Assembly: GCA_013203365.1 (NCBI GenBank)
Contig: JABMQG010000046.1
Location: 1 to 9,588 of the forward strand
Source: Planctomycetota bacterium
GTDB taxonomy: Bacteria > Planctomycetota > Phycisphaerae > SM23-33 > FEN-1343
Direction of reading: 5' to 3'
Length of the DNA: 9,588 nt
Notes under the pieces: model-generated
The model's database searches: none
Told to the model about the DNA's origin: nothing
Seen by the model: only the letters and a program-made list of their open reading frames with translations
Program-made: the position numbers and the translations under genes
Part shown: positions 1 to 5,964 of the stretch, piece after piece
Layout of the letters: the number at the start of each line of letters is the position of its first letter
How positions within the stretch are numbered: position 1 is the first letter of the stretch

Positions 1-159
1 ATTTTGAACCGTGCTTCCGTCGTCTGTTCTGCATTCGTTCGTCTCCCGATCCATCCTTCGGTAAAGACGACGAATGTACCTTAGCCCAGCGCCCAGTTTT
101 TGGGGAGTATTATATGCCTCGACCACTCGCTTCCGCAAATCCATCGAATAACTTGCCAT
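1..159 (-). CDS. IS630-family transposase, N-terminal fragment (partial)
   Basis: The frame is open from ATG at 159 to the left edge, giving 53 residues. It opens MASYSMDLRKRVVEAYN, which matches the typical N-terminus of IS630-family transposases (YS.DLR.RVV.A), the start of their DNA-binding HTH domain. About eight residues later comes RYIRRLYRRMDRE, which resembles the recognition-helix end of the same domain. The usual segment between these two parts, about 20 residues containing the first helices, appears shortened by roughly ten. This copy may therefore carry an internal deletion and be inactive, or belong to a divergent subgroup. An upstream in-frame stop at 202-204 limits the start. 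No clear SD precedes ATG 159. The catalytic DDE domain is not in the window. Confidence 0.55.
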   Translation of the reverse strand, partial: MASYSMDLRKRVVEAYNTPQKLGAGLRYIRRLYRRMDRETNECRTDDGSTVQN

Positions 160-204
160 GCCCAAGTCATCGGCAAGCTTCACGAAATTAGTTAAAGTGC
201 TCTA
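1..204 (-). mobile_element. End of an IS630-type insertion sequence (partial, runs off left edge)
   Basis: The minus strand encodes the start of an IS630-like transposase, and the element appears to stop at the TA dinucleotide at 203-204. IS630/Tc1-mariner elements insert at TA and duplicate it, so this boundary is the natural one. The AT-rich stretch at about 181-202, just outside the transposase start, would be the terminal inverted repeat. Its partner lies outside the window, so the repeat cannot be confirmed. The junction sits immediately upstream of a small HTH gene that begins at 252. Confidence 0.55.
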
Positions 205-251
205 GCGAACCCGTTTTTTCAGGCGAGGACTCACTGCCGGGAGCATGGGAA

Positions 252-557
252 ATGCTGTCGGCGCATCAGGACGCAGTCCTTGCCACCGGTAAGCAGGAGA
301 CGTACTCGCAAAGCCAGATCGGTCGGGCTGTCGGATTGACACGCGCCCGGGTCGAGCATCTCGAACTGACGGCCAGGCTCAGGTTTATCAAAACGCTGGC
401 GCAGAGTTACCCGCAAAGCTTCCTCGATCTTGGGGGCACATACGAGCAACTTTCCTTCCTGAAATCCATCAGGATCAGTGCGGCCAACAGTCGGAGGCTG
501 TGGCGGCGATGGAGCAGTATCGGCAGAGGAATCCATGAAAGGAGGACCAGTCCATGA
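252..557 (+). CDS. Small HTH DNA-binding protein, recombinase-associated type
   Basis: A 101-residue protein of unconfirmed function. Residues about 18-40 (core IGRAVGLTRARVEHL) form a helix-turn-helix like the ParB/KorB-type motif in short proteins encoded beside serine recombinases in planctomycete and other genomes, where GLSRARVTQ is common. The C-terminus is Arg/Trp-rich (RRLWRRW, 81-87), also seen in those proteins. ATG 252 is preceded by GGGAG (239-243) at 8 nt spacing, so it can be a genuine start. However, the frame stays open upstream to 192, across the proposed IS junction at 203-204, so a longer original N-terminus may have been cut off by the insertion. Its stop overlaps the start of the next gene as ATGA, which implies translational coupling and supports this frame. 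No recombinase is visible nearby. The HTH call is reasonable; the family link is an inference. Confidence 0.5.
   Translation: MLSAHQDAVLATGKQETYSQSQIGRAVGLTRARVEHLELTARLRFIKTLAQSYPQSFLDLGGTYEQLSFLKSIRISAANSRRLWRRWSSIGRGIHERRTSP
538..545 (+). promoter_or_regulatory. Strong ribosome binding site for the excisionase-like gene
   Basis: AAAGGAGG lies 8 nt before ATG 554. It is a near-perfect SD, unusual in this window, where most genes have none. It sits inside the 3' end of the preceding gene and fixes the start of the next one. Confidence 0.7.
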
Positions 558-766
558 GGGCGGCAAAGCTGGAACACTACGGCCTTAATAGCGGCGAGGC
601 GGCCGCCTATCTCGATATCTCGCTGGGGCACCTGTACAACCTTATATCCCAAGGCCATGGGCCCAGGCACATCAAGTATGGCGGGCAACTGCGGTTTCGA
701 ACCGACCACCTTGACGACTGGATCTCGGCCCGCTACGTCGCCGTCGGCGATGTTTGGAGCGAGTGA
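554..766 (+). CDS. Excisionase/AlpA-like helix-turn-helix protein
   Basis: A 70-residue protein that is essentially one winged-HTH domain of the MerR-like excisionase type (HTH_17 style). Residues 11-35 (NSGEAAAYLDISLGHLYNLI) form the HTH. The GPRHIKYGGQLRF segment (36-48) is the typical wing, and HLDDWI (52-57) is the closing helix. Family members act as excisionases or small transcription regulators of integrated elements. The start is well supported by the SD at 538-545 and by ATGA overlap with the upstream HTH gene. No integrase, attachment site or phage gene is visible. Together with the IS end on its left, this suggests the remnant of a small integrated element abutting the 3' end of purC. 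A chromosomal regulator is an alternative. Confidence 0.75.
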   Translation: MRAAKLEHYGLNSGEAAAYLDISLGHLYNLISQGHGPRHIKYGGQLRFRTDHLDDWISARYVAVGDVWSE

Positions 767-769
767 AGT

Positions 770-784
770 CCGCTTCTCAAGCGG
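770..784. terminator. Possible terminator hairpin between the HTH gene and purC
   Basis: CCGCTT-CTC-AAGCGG is a perfect 6-bp stem with a 3-nt loop. It sits 4 nt after the stop at 764-766 and between the convergent ends of the HTH gene and purC. The following plus-strand tract is only weakly T-rich (GGTTGTTT), and a run of seven T on the minus strand (794-800) lies on the wrong side of the stem for purC. It is a plausible weak, possibly bidirectional terminator, not a canonical one. Confidence 0.35.
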
Positions 785-803
785 CGGTTGTTTAAAAAAA
801 GCC

Positions 804-1730
804 TCACTGCCATGGGAACTGTTGGCCGGTAAGCAGCGTGTAGGCCTCGACGTACTTTTCTCTCGTGGCCTGTACGATGTCCCTCGGCAGGACAGGGGCT
901 GGCGGGGTCTTGTCGAATTCGATCTGTTCGAGGTAGTTTCGGACGAACTGCTTGTCGAAGCTCTCCTGGTCGCGGCCGATCTGGTACTTCTCGGTCGGCC
1001 AAAAGCGGCTGCTGTCCGGCGTGAGCACCTCGTCGATCAACAGCAGCTGGCCGGAATCGTCCACGCCGAACTCGAACTTCGTGTCGGCGATTATGACACC
1101 ACGATCGCGAGCGTAATGATGGCCTGCGGAGTAGAGCTCCAGGCTGATCCGGCGCAGGGTCTGGGCCATATCAAGGCCTACGATTTCCACAGCCTGCTCG
1201 AAGGAGATGTTTTCGTCGTGGCTGCCCAGGTCGGCTTTAGTAGCAGGTGTGAAGATTGGCTCGGGAAGCTCCTGGCACTGGGTCAGGCCAGCCGGCAGCT
1301 CGATGCCACAGATCGTGCCGTTGGCCTGGTACTCCTTCCACCCGCTGCCGGCAAGATAACCGCGGACCACGCACTCGATAGGCAACGGCTTGGCCCGCGT
1401 GCAGAGCATGAACCGCCCGTCGAACTGATCGTTGCGAAATGACGCGGGCAGATCATTCAACTCGGCAGGGATGATGTGATTGGCCACTACTGCCCGCAAT
1501 TTATTGAACCAGAACAAGCTAAGCTGCGTGAGCACCCGACCCTTGTCGGGGATGCCGTTGGGCATAACGACGTCGAACGCGCTGATACGGTCGGTGGCGA
1601 TGATCAGCAGCTGTGAAGGCAGCTCGTACAGGTCGCGGACCTTTCCGCTTCGCTTGGGAAATCCGGGCACGTCGGTTGTAAGCAATGCAATCGTCTTCAT
1701 AAGTTCAGTTTTCTGGTCCAGGCCAAGCAT
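804..1730 (-). CDS. purC: Phosphoribosylaminoimidazole-succinocarboxamide synthase (SAICAR synthase)
   Basis: This cytoplasmic enzyme of de novo purine synthesis joins CAIR and aspartate using ATP to form SAICAR. The 308-residue frame matches the approximately 300-residue monodomain family. Visible signatures are the nucleotide-binding GKVRDLY (29-35), TDRISAFDV (46-54), CVVRGYLAGSGWKEY (120-134), TPATKADLGSHDENIS (161-176), RGVIIADTKFEFG (210-222) and the second family signature LIDEVLTPDSSRFW (231-244). An internal ATG at 1700 (residue 11, MKTIALLTTD) gives 298 residues, closer to the usual start. Neither start has a clear SD, so the choice is open. It is the last gene of the minus-strand cluster, 63 bp after the membrane-protein gene. 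Its 3' end faces the HTH/mobile remnant, and its coding sequence looks intact. Confidence 0.97.
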   Translation of the reverse strand: MLGLDQKTELMKTIALLTTDVPGFPKRSGKVRDLYELPSQLLIIATDRISAFDVVMPNGIPDKGRVLTQLSLFWFNKLRAVVANHIIPAELNDLPASFRNDQFDGRFMLCTRAKPLPIECVVRGYLAGSGWKEYQANGTICGIELPAGLTQCQELPEPIFTPATKADLGSHDENISFEQAVEIVGLDMAQTLRRISLELYSAGHHYARDRGVIIADTKFEFGVDDSGQLLLIDEVLTPDSSRFWPTEKYQIGRDQESFDKQFVRNYLEQIEFDKTPPAPVLPRDIVQATREKYVEAYTLLTGQQFPWQ

Positions 1731-1793
1731 TGCCGTAGTTGCCAGCCGCTTGCTTAGTTAACGCTACCCTGTAGCCTCTTGGCACCTATTCTG

Positions 1794-2687
1794 TCAAGCA
1801 TGCGTTTTGCCGGCCAGGTAGCCAACCAGCATGGCAAGTTGCGTCAGCAGGTTCCCTGCCAGCAGTGCGCCGCGCGTGACACCGCCGGTGGCCCGGCAGA
1901 TGCATACGCTGCCTATGCTGCCCGCCACCAGCGGCAGGGCAGCCGGCAGGGCGACCCAGCCGTTGAGGAAGTTCAGTTGCCATAGGGTTCCGGCAAGCGG
2001 AATTGCCATCCACATTGCGGTGGCGGCGACCGGCTGGCATTTGATGAAACTCCGCACCAGGGCGGATGCCCTCTCGGCCGGCCGGCAGAAATGGCCGGGA
2101 ACCATCATCGCCCACACCCCCCACATGGGCATGACGATCAGCACTCGGTACTCCTCCATGGGCTGAATCCACGCCAGAAAAGCGGGCAAGCGGATTGCCT
2201 GGCGGTGGTAAGGCAAAATACCAAGCAGGCACAGGGCGAACAGGCACATCGTCGCCCCTGCGATCATCGCTTGATCGGCGGGCGAATCTCCCCGCCACAA
2301 ACGGGCCGGGGCCAACATCACTCGCCCAAGCGGCGGCAGCGCCATCACCGTAAGCACGGCGGCGGCAGGCATAAGCGGTAGGTTGGTGTCGCGCCACCAC
2401 GGAAAGGCCTGGGCCGCCAGAGCCCAGACCGCCGCCAGCAGCAGCCCCCACGCCAAACCCGCAAGGCCAAGCCACAACCACACCTGCCGAAGCCCATTGC
2501 CGTCGTGGTCGGCAAGCCGATTATCTGCGCCGGCCAGCAGGATAAGCGCGGCTGTGGGGCCCGACAGCCGGCCGGTCGAAACATTGGAACCCTGTGGTGG
2601 CGATGCACCGTTAATTTCTTGCTGAGACACAACAGCGGCAGGATACAGGTCTGCACAAGCGACGGCAACAAACAAAAAAGCCCACAC
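1794..2687 (-). CDS. Polytopic membrane protein of unknown function
   Basis: A 297-residue hydrophobic protein that I do not recognise. The N-terminus (1-20) is a signal-like hydrophobic stretch, followed by a polar linker (about 22-64). About seven likely transmembrane segments follow at roughly 68-92, 103-121, 139-158, 181-197, 217-236, 241-262 and 273-292. Charged loops contain WRGDSPADQ (131-139) and CRPAERAS (201-208). There is no motif for a known transporter or enzyme. The GTG start at 2687 is uncertain: the frame is open upstream to the stop codon of the preceding gene (2724-2726), but I see no better-supported ATG/GTG/TTG start there. The 36-bp gap to the upstream gene and 63-bp gap to purC suggest cotranscription. 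Hydrophobic periodicity and the clean fit between neighbours support a real gene. Confidence 0.75.
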   Translation of the reverse strand: MWAFLFVAVACADLYPAAVVSQQEINGASPPQGSNVSTGRLSGPTAALILLAGADNRLADHDGNGLRQVWLWLGLAGLAWGLLLAAVWALAAQAFPWWRDTNLPLMPAAAVLTVMALPPLGRVMLAPARLWRGDSPADQAMIAGATMCLFALCLLGILPYHRQAIRLPAFLAWIQPMEEYRVLIVMPMWGVWAMMVPGHFCRPAERASALVRSFIKCQPVAATAMWMAIPLAGTLWQLNFLNGWVALPAALPLVAGSIGSVCICRATGGVTRGALLAGNLLTQLAMLVGYLAGKTHA

Positions 2688-2723
2688 ACCCGCCTTGGGT
2701 GCAACTGGCCTAATGGTGCCTGC

Positions 2724-3893
2724 TCAATCCAGCCGACGCACGAGCTGACCGTAGCGTCTGAGCTTGTCGGCCCGCAGTTGGGGATCGAGTCGGGCGGTCG
2801 CTGGTAGCATCAGGCGGCCGCCAAGACCGAACCTGGGTGATGGGTCGGCAAGATCGTCTTTCAGTAGGAACCGCCCGTAATTGCCTTCCAGCATCACCGG
2901 CGGCGGAGCCGCAGTTAAGAACGCGCGCTGGGCCATCGACAGGATCGCACTTTCGCCGACCATGCAGCCCAACACATACGGAACGCCCTCCTGGGTTGCC
3001 TTTTCCGCTATGGCCAGAGCTGGGCCTAATCCGCCGTTCTTGCAAATGCGAACATTCAGCCAAACCCGGCCCTCTGCGCCGAGCAGGACGTCGGCGTCGG
3101 CGGCGGTAATGCAGCTTTCGTCGGCGATCAGGGGCAGGCTGCACTGCATCGCCAGGTCCACAAATTTACCGATGCGGACGGTGCATGGCTGCTCGACGGC
3201 AAAGACGCCGAATGACTTCATCTCCTCGACCAGCCTCGGTGCGTCCTTATACTTCCACGCCCCGTTGACGTCCACCCTCAGGGTGCACCTTCCACGCTGG
3301 AGGTGCCGGCGGAGTTTTTTGTGGACAACGCGGAGGTTGGCCCGGTCGATCTCTTCACCGAACCCGAGTTTCAGCTTGAAACTGCGCAGTGCGTACCAAC
3401 GCATCCGCCGTAGCGTCCGGGCGGTTTTTCGCGGGTCTGCCGAGCCAAGCACGCCGCTGATGTGCACTGCCGAGATTTTTTTCTTACGGTCGGTTCGGTC
3501 CGTGCCGGATTCAAGGCCACCTGGCGGTCGCCGCACCCACGGCAGATCGAATGCCTGGATGGCGGCCAATTCAACTGCACAACGAGCGGCGGTTACCGCT
3601 CGGCCGTCGACTTGACAAGGCAACGCGCCCACCGCTACGGCCACCTCGCGGCCGTCTCGGCAGTTGCGCAAGGGGGGCCAGAAGAGCTTTTCTATATCGT
3701 CAGGAACGCTTTCGAGGGTCTCGCCGGTCACGTACGACCGGGGCAGCGCCTCGCCCCAGCCAACCCGCCCAGATTCCGTTCGCAGGCTAACGACAACGGC
3801 CTCGGCAACCTCTCGGCTGGCGCAGGCATGCTGAAACGCTCTCATGGGCAGCGCCGTGCGGAAGATGTTCAAGCCGATCGGACGATCGCTCAT
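2724..3893 (-). CDS. Enolase-superfamily enzyme, muconate-lactonizing/dipeptide-epimerase subgroup
   Basis: 389 residues from ATG 3893. The frame extends in-frame to a TTG at 3950 (408 residues), but the family's N-terminal strand begins just after ATG 3893; neither start has an SD. The N-terminal capping domain has GWGEALP and VTGET. The barrel shows every expected catalytic position (408-residue numbering; subtract 19 for the short form): KLK (K192, K194), metal ligands D227 (DVNGAW), E253 (EQP) and D277 (ADES), and the opposing base K304 in RICKNGG. K.K plus K..GG chemistry is typical of dipeptide epimerases, muconate cycloisomerase and o-succinylbenzoate synthase. Epimerisation of a cell-wall dipeptide such as Ala-Glu is a reasonable guess. 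No menaquinone or murein-peptide gene lies beside it, so specificity is unknown. It is 88 bp downstream of phoH. Confidence 0.85.
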   Translation of the reverse strand: MSDRPIGLNIFRTALPMRAFQHACASREVAEAVVVSLRTESGRVGWGEALPRSYVTGETLESVPDDIEKLFWPPLRNCRDGREVAVAVGALPCQVDGRAVTAARCAVELAAIQAFDLPWVRRPPGGLESGTDRTDRKKKISAVHISGVLGSADPRKTARTLRRMRWYALRSFKLKLGFGEEIDRANLRVVHKKLRRHLQRGRCTLRVDVNGAWKYKDAPRLVEEMKSFGVFAVEQPCTVRIGKFVDLAMQCSLPLIADESCITAADADVLLGAEGRVWLNVRICKNGGLGPALAIAEKATQEGVPYVLGCMVGESAILSMAQRAFLTAAPPPVMLEGNYGRFLLKDDLADPSPRFGLGGRLMLPATARLDPQLRADKLRRYGQLVRRLD

Positions 3894-3981
3894 ACCCGAG
3901 ACGATACACAATTCTCCGCGAATATGGCAGTGGCAAGGGAAATTCCTCAACCGCGCCGGCGGAGTATTGCCTCACGAGGGC

Positions 3982-4929
3982 CTATCGCTGTGATTCCGCG
4001 TTATTCCTGGCGTAGGCTTCCACGATGTTCTGCACGAGTTTATGACGTACGATGTCGTGCTTGTCGAGCCTGACGAAGCCGATCCCTTTGATGCCGGCCA
4101 GGCGTTTGACGGCGTCGATGAGGCCGGAAGTAGTCCCTTCCGGCAGGTCGATTTGGCTGTCGTCGCCTGTGACGATGACCTTGGAGCCGTGGCCCATCCG
4201 GGTCAGGAACATCAGCATTTGCGAGACGGTTGTGTTTTGGGCCTCATCGAGGATGATAACGCAGTCGTTTAGTGTTCGGCCTCGCATGAAGGCCATGGGA
4301 ATGACCTCTATCAGGTCGTTGGTAATAAAGCGTGTGATCTGGTCGAACTGCATCATGTCGTGCAGGGCGTCGAACAGTGGGCGGAGGTATGGGTTTACCT
4401 TGGCCTGCATGTCGCCCGGCAGGTAGCCGAGCTTTTCGCCGGCCTCGACTGCCGGTCGAGCGAGGATGAGCCGTTTCATTCGCTGGTGCTTAAGCAAAGT
4501 CACGGCGAATGCAACGGCAAGGTAGGTCTTACCCGTCCCGGCCGGGCCCGTGCAGAAGGTCAAATCGTGCGCGCGGATGGCCTCGATATAGCTTTTTTGG
4601 CCAGCCGTTTTGGGTTTTATAATCTGCCCGGGCGTATAGACGTCCAGGACATCGCCGACCTCGGCCTGCCCGTCTCGGGCAGCTTCGGCGATGGCCTCGG
4701 CCACGTGAGAATCGGTCAGGTGGTCCTGCCGCCCCAAGAGCCGCTGCAAATTCCTCAGCACGGCGGCGGCCCTGGTGACGTTTTGGGCAGAGCCGGTTAT
4801 CTTCACTTGCCCGTCGCGAGCGAATATCTGCACGTCCAGCGACTCGCGAATCAACTTCAGGTTCCGGTCGCTAGGGCCGAACAGCTTCAGCCGGGCCTGA
4901 GGGTTTTCAAGCGTGACGGTTAGTTCCAA
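3982..4929 (-). CDS. PhoH-family ATPase (YbeZ-like)
   Basis: A cytoplasmic P-loop ATPase of 315 residues, the normal length. Residues 1-62 form the KH-like RNA-binding N-terminal region. The PhoH core begins at about 95 (DVYTPGQIIKPKTAGQ). Walker A is GPAGTGKT (128-135), Walker B is CVIILDEAQN (223-232), and VTGDDSQIDLP (253-263) is the conserved sensor-like stretch. E. coli YbeZ works with the endoribonuclease YbeY in rRNA processing; here no ybeY is adjacent. The TTG start at 4929 follows AAGGAG on the minus strand (4946-4941) by 11 nt, and the first residues (MELTVTLENPQARLKLFG) fit the family. It is 54 bp downstream of cdsA and likely cotranscribed with it. Confidence 0.95.
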   Translation of the reverse strand: MELTVTLENPQARLKLFGPSDRNLKLIRESLDVQIFARDGQVKITGSAQNVTRAAAVLRNLQRLLGRQDHLTDSHVAEAIAEAARDGQAEVGDVLDVYTPGQIIKPKTAGQKSYIEAIRAHDLTFCTGPAGTGKTYLAVAFAVTLLKHQRMKRLILARPAVEAGEKLGYLPGDMQAKVNPYLRPLFDALHDMMQFDQITRFITNDLIEVIPMAFMRGRTLNDCVIILDEAQNTTVSQMLMFLTRMGHGSKVIVTGDDSQIDLPEGTTSGLIDAVKRLAGIKGIGFVRLDKHDIVRHKLVQNIVEAYARNNAESQR

Positions 4930-4940
4930 TGCCCGCAGTT

Positions 4941-4946
4941 CTCCTT
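4941..4946 (-). promoter_or_regulatory. Ribosome binding site supporting the TTG start of phoH
   Basis: AAGGAG on the minus strand, within an A-rich tract (rc of 4941-4952), lies 11 nt before TTG 4929. The spacing is long but acceptable, and it is the best evidence for this non-ATG start. Confidence 0.5.
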
Positions 4947-4983
4947 TTTTTTATCCCAGCCGAGTATAAACGCACCGACAACA

Positions 4984-5838
4984 TCAGCTTTGTATGAAAG
5001 CCAACAGCAGGGCATATCCAACCGGGCTGGCCACCAGCGGCGAATCGACTATATCGAGTATCCCGCCGAACTCCGGCACCACTGCGCCGGAATCTTTACA
5101 TTGTGCATCACGCTTCAGCAGGCTTTCGCACAGGTCGCCGAATTGCCCGGCCGCCCCAAGCGCCAAACCGAATACCGCGCACCAGCCTGGATTCATTATA
5201 CTCCATTGACCGGTCGCCAGGAGCCAATTAAGCAGCATTGCCACGGCGGTCCCGGCAACCAGGCCGCCGGCCAGGCCCTCCCAACTCTTGCCCGGTGACA
5301 GCCAGGGGATGAGCTTGTGCCGGCCTATCGCCGAACCTGTGAAGTATGCGCCGATATCGGTGAACTTCACGGCCGCCAGGAACATCACCAGCGAAGGCAG
5401 ACCAAATCGTACACGCATGGCTAGCACACACGCGCCCAGTCCGCCCAGGTACGCAACGCACAGCAGCGTGCCAGCCAGTCGGCGAAGGGCCAGGTCGGTG
5501 CGGTGGCAGGCCAGTTGGGCGAAGAATATAACGATGACGACAGCGGGCATCGCCAGCAAAAACGCATCGGCCGCCGGTAAGCCGGCCACCAACTGGCGCC
5601 ACAACGGCATCCCGGCCAAGCCGACGACACAAGCCACTGCCGGTGCCCGCATGACCGGCAGTCCGACACTGGCGGCGAGGCGGGCGAATTCCATAGTTCC
5701 GACCGCCAGCAGCACTAGAATCATACCAGCCAACGGTGCGCCGACCGGGCCGCCGCTTTGCTGCAAGGAGTAATCCCACCACAACAGCGCGGCCGACCCG
5801 ATAACCATGGCGGAGCCAAAGATAACTCTCTTGATCAT
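4984..5838 (-). CDS. cdsA: Phosphatidate cytidylyltransferase (CDP-diacylglycerol synthase)
   Basis: An inner-membrane enzyme that makes CDP-diacylglycerol from phosphatidic acid and CTP, the precursor of bacterial phospholipids. 284 residues, with about eight hydrophobic segments. The conserved block KFTDIGAYFTGSAIG (158-172) and LSPGKSWEG (180-188) are present, as is the C-terminal signature with SLLKRDAQCKDSGA (239-252) and GGILDIVDS (258-266). In that signature the usual P-G-H-G-G is P-E-F-G-G here (255-259), so the histidine is phenylalanine. The other acidic and basic positions (K242, R243, K248, D249, D262, D265) are kept, so activity is likely. The ATG at 5838 has no SD. It is the first gene of the minus-strand cluster, divergent from the kinase-like gene. 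The upstream partner uppS, common in other bacteria, is absent here. Confidence 0.93.
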   Translation of the reverse strand: MIKRVIFGSAMVIGSAALLWWDYSLQQSGGPVGAPLAGMILVLLAVGTMEFARLAASVGLPVMRAPAVACVVGLAGMPLWRQLVAGLPAADAFLLAMPAVVIVIFFAQLACHRTDLALRRLAGTLLCVAYLGGLGACVLAMRVRFGLPSLVMFLAAVKFTDIGAYFTGSAIGRHKLIPWLSPGKSWEGLAGGLVAGTAVAMLLNWLLATGQWSIMNPGWCAVFGLALGAAGQFGDLCESLLKRDAQCKDSGAVVPEFGGILDIVDSPLVASPVGYALLLAFIQS

Positions 5839-5847
5839 GATTGTTCT

Positions 5848-5876
5848 ATTGCACGCCGGAGAGGCACGGATTGCAA
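5848..5876 (-). promoter_or_regulatory. Candidate promoter for the cdsA-phoH cluster
   Basis: On the minus strand, TTGCAA (5876-5871) and TGCAAT (5853-5848) are separated by 17 bp, each matching 4 of 6 consensus sigma-70 bases. Transcription would begin only a few bases before ATG 5838, giving an almost leaderless mRNA, consistent with the missing SD. Moderate to weak match. Confidence 0.3.
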
Positions 5877-5921
5877 GCTTTTCAATACGCTACAGTAAAC
5901 AACTGCACTGTATGGCGAAGA

Positions 5922-5930
5922 TGCTATAAT
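5922..5930 (+). promoter_or_regulatory. Extended -10 promoter for the tandem kinase-like gene
   Basis: TGCTATAAT is an exact extended -10 element (TGn plus TATAAT at 5925-5930). No good -35 lies 16-18 bp upstream (about 5901-5907, ACTGCA), which extended -10 promoters can tolerate. The predicted start of transcription is near 5937, with a leader of about 28 nt to ATG 5965. This argues against the in-frame TTG at 5944 as start. Confidence 0.6.
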
Positions 5931-5964
5931 TACATCCTCTGGTTTGGTCGGCGGAAAAACTGAT

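Noticed and set aside
657..1442. A 261-codon open frame on the plus strand
   Set aside because: It lies antisense to purC, whose signatures are unmistakable, and its translation resembles no protein family; it is a by-product of GC-rich codon use.
1769..1797. Exact TTGACA on the minus strand (1797-1792) as a purC promoter
   Set aside because: It overlaps the stop of the upstream gene, and no acceptable -10 lies 16-18 bp downstream; best reading matches only about 3 of 6.
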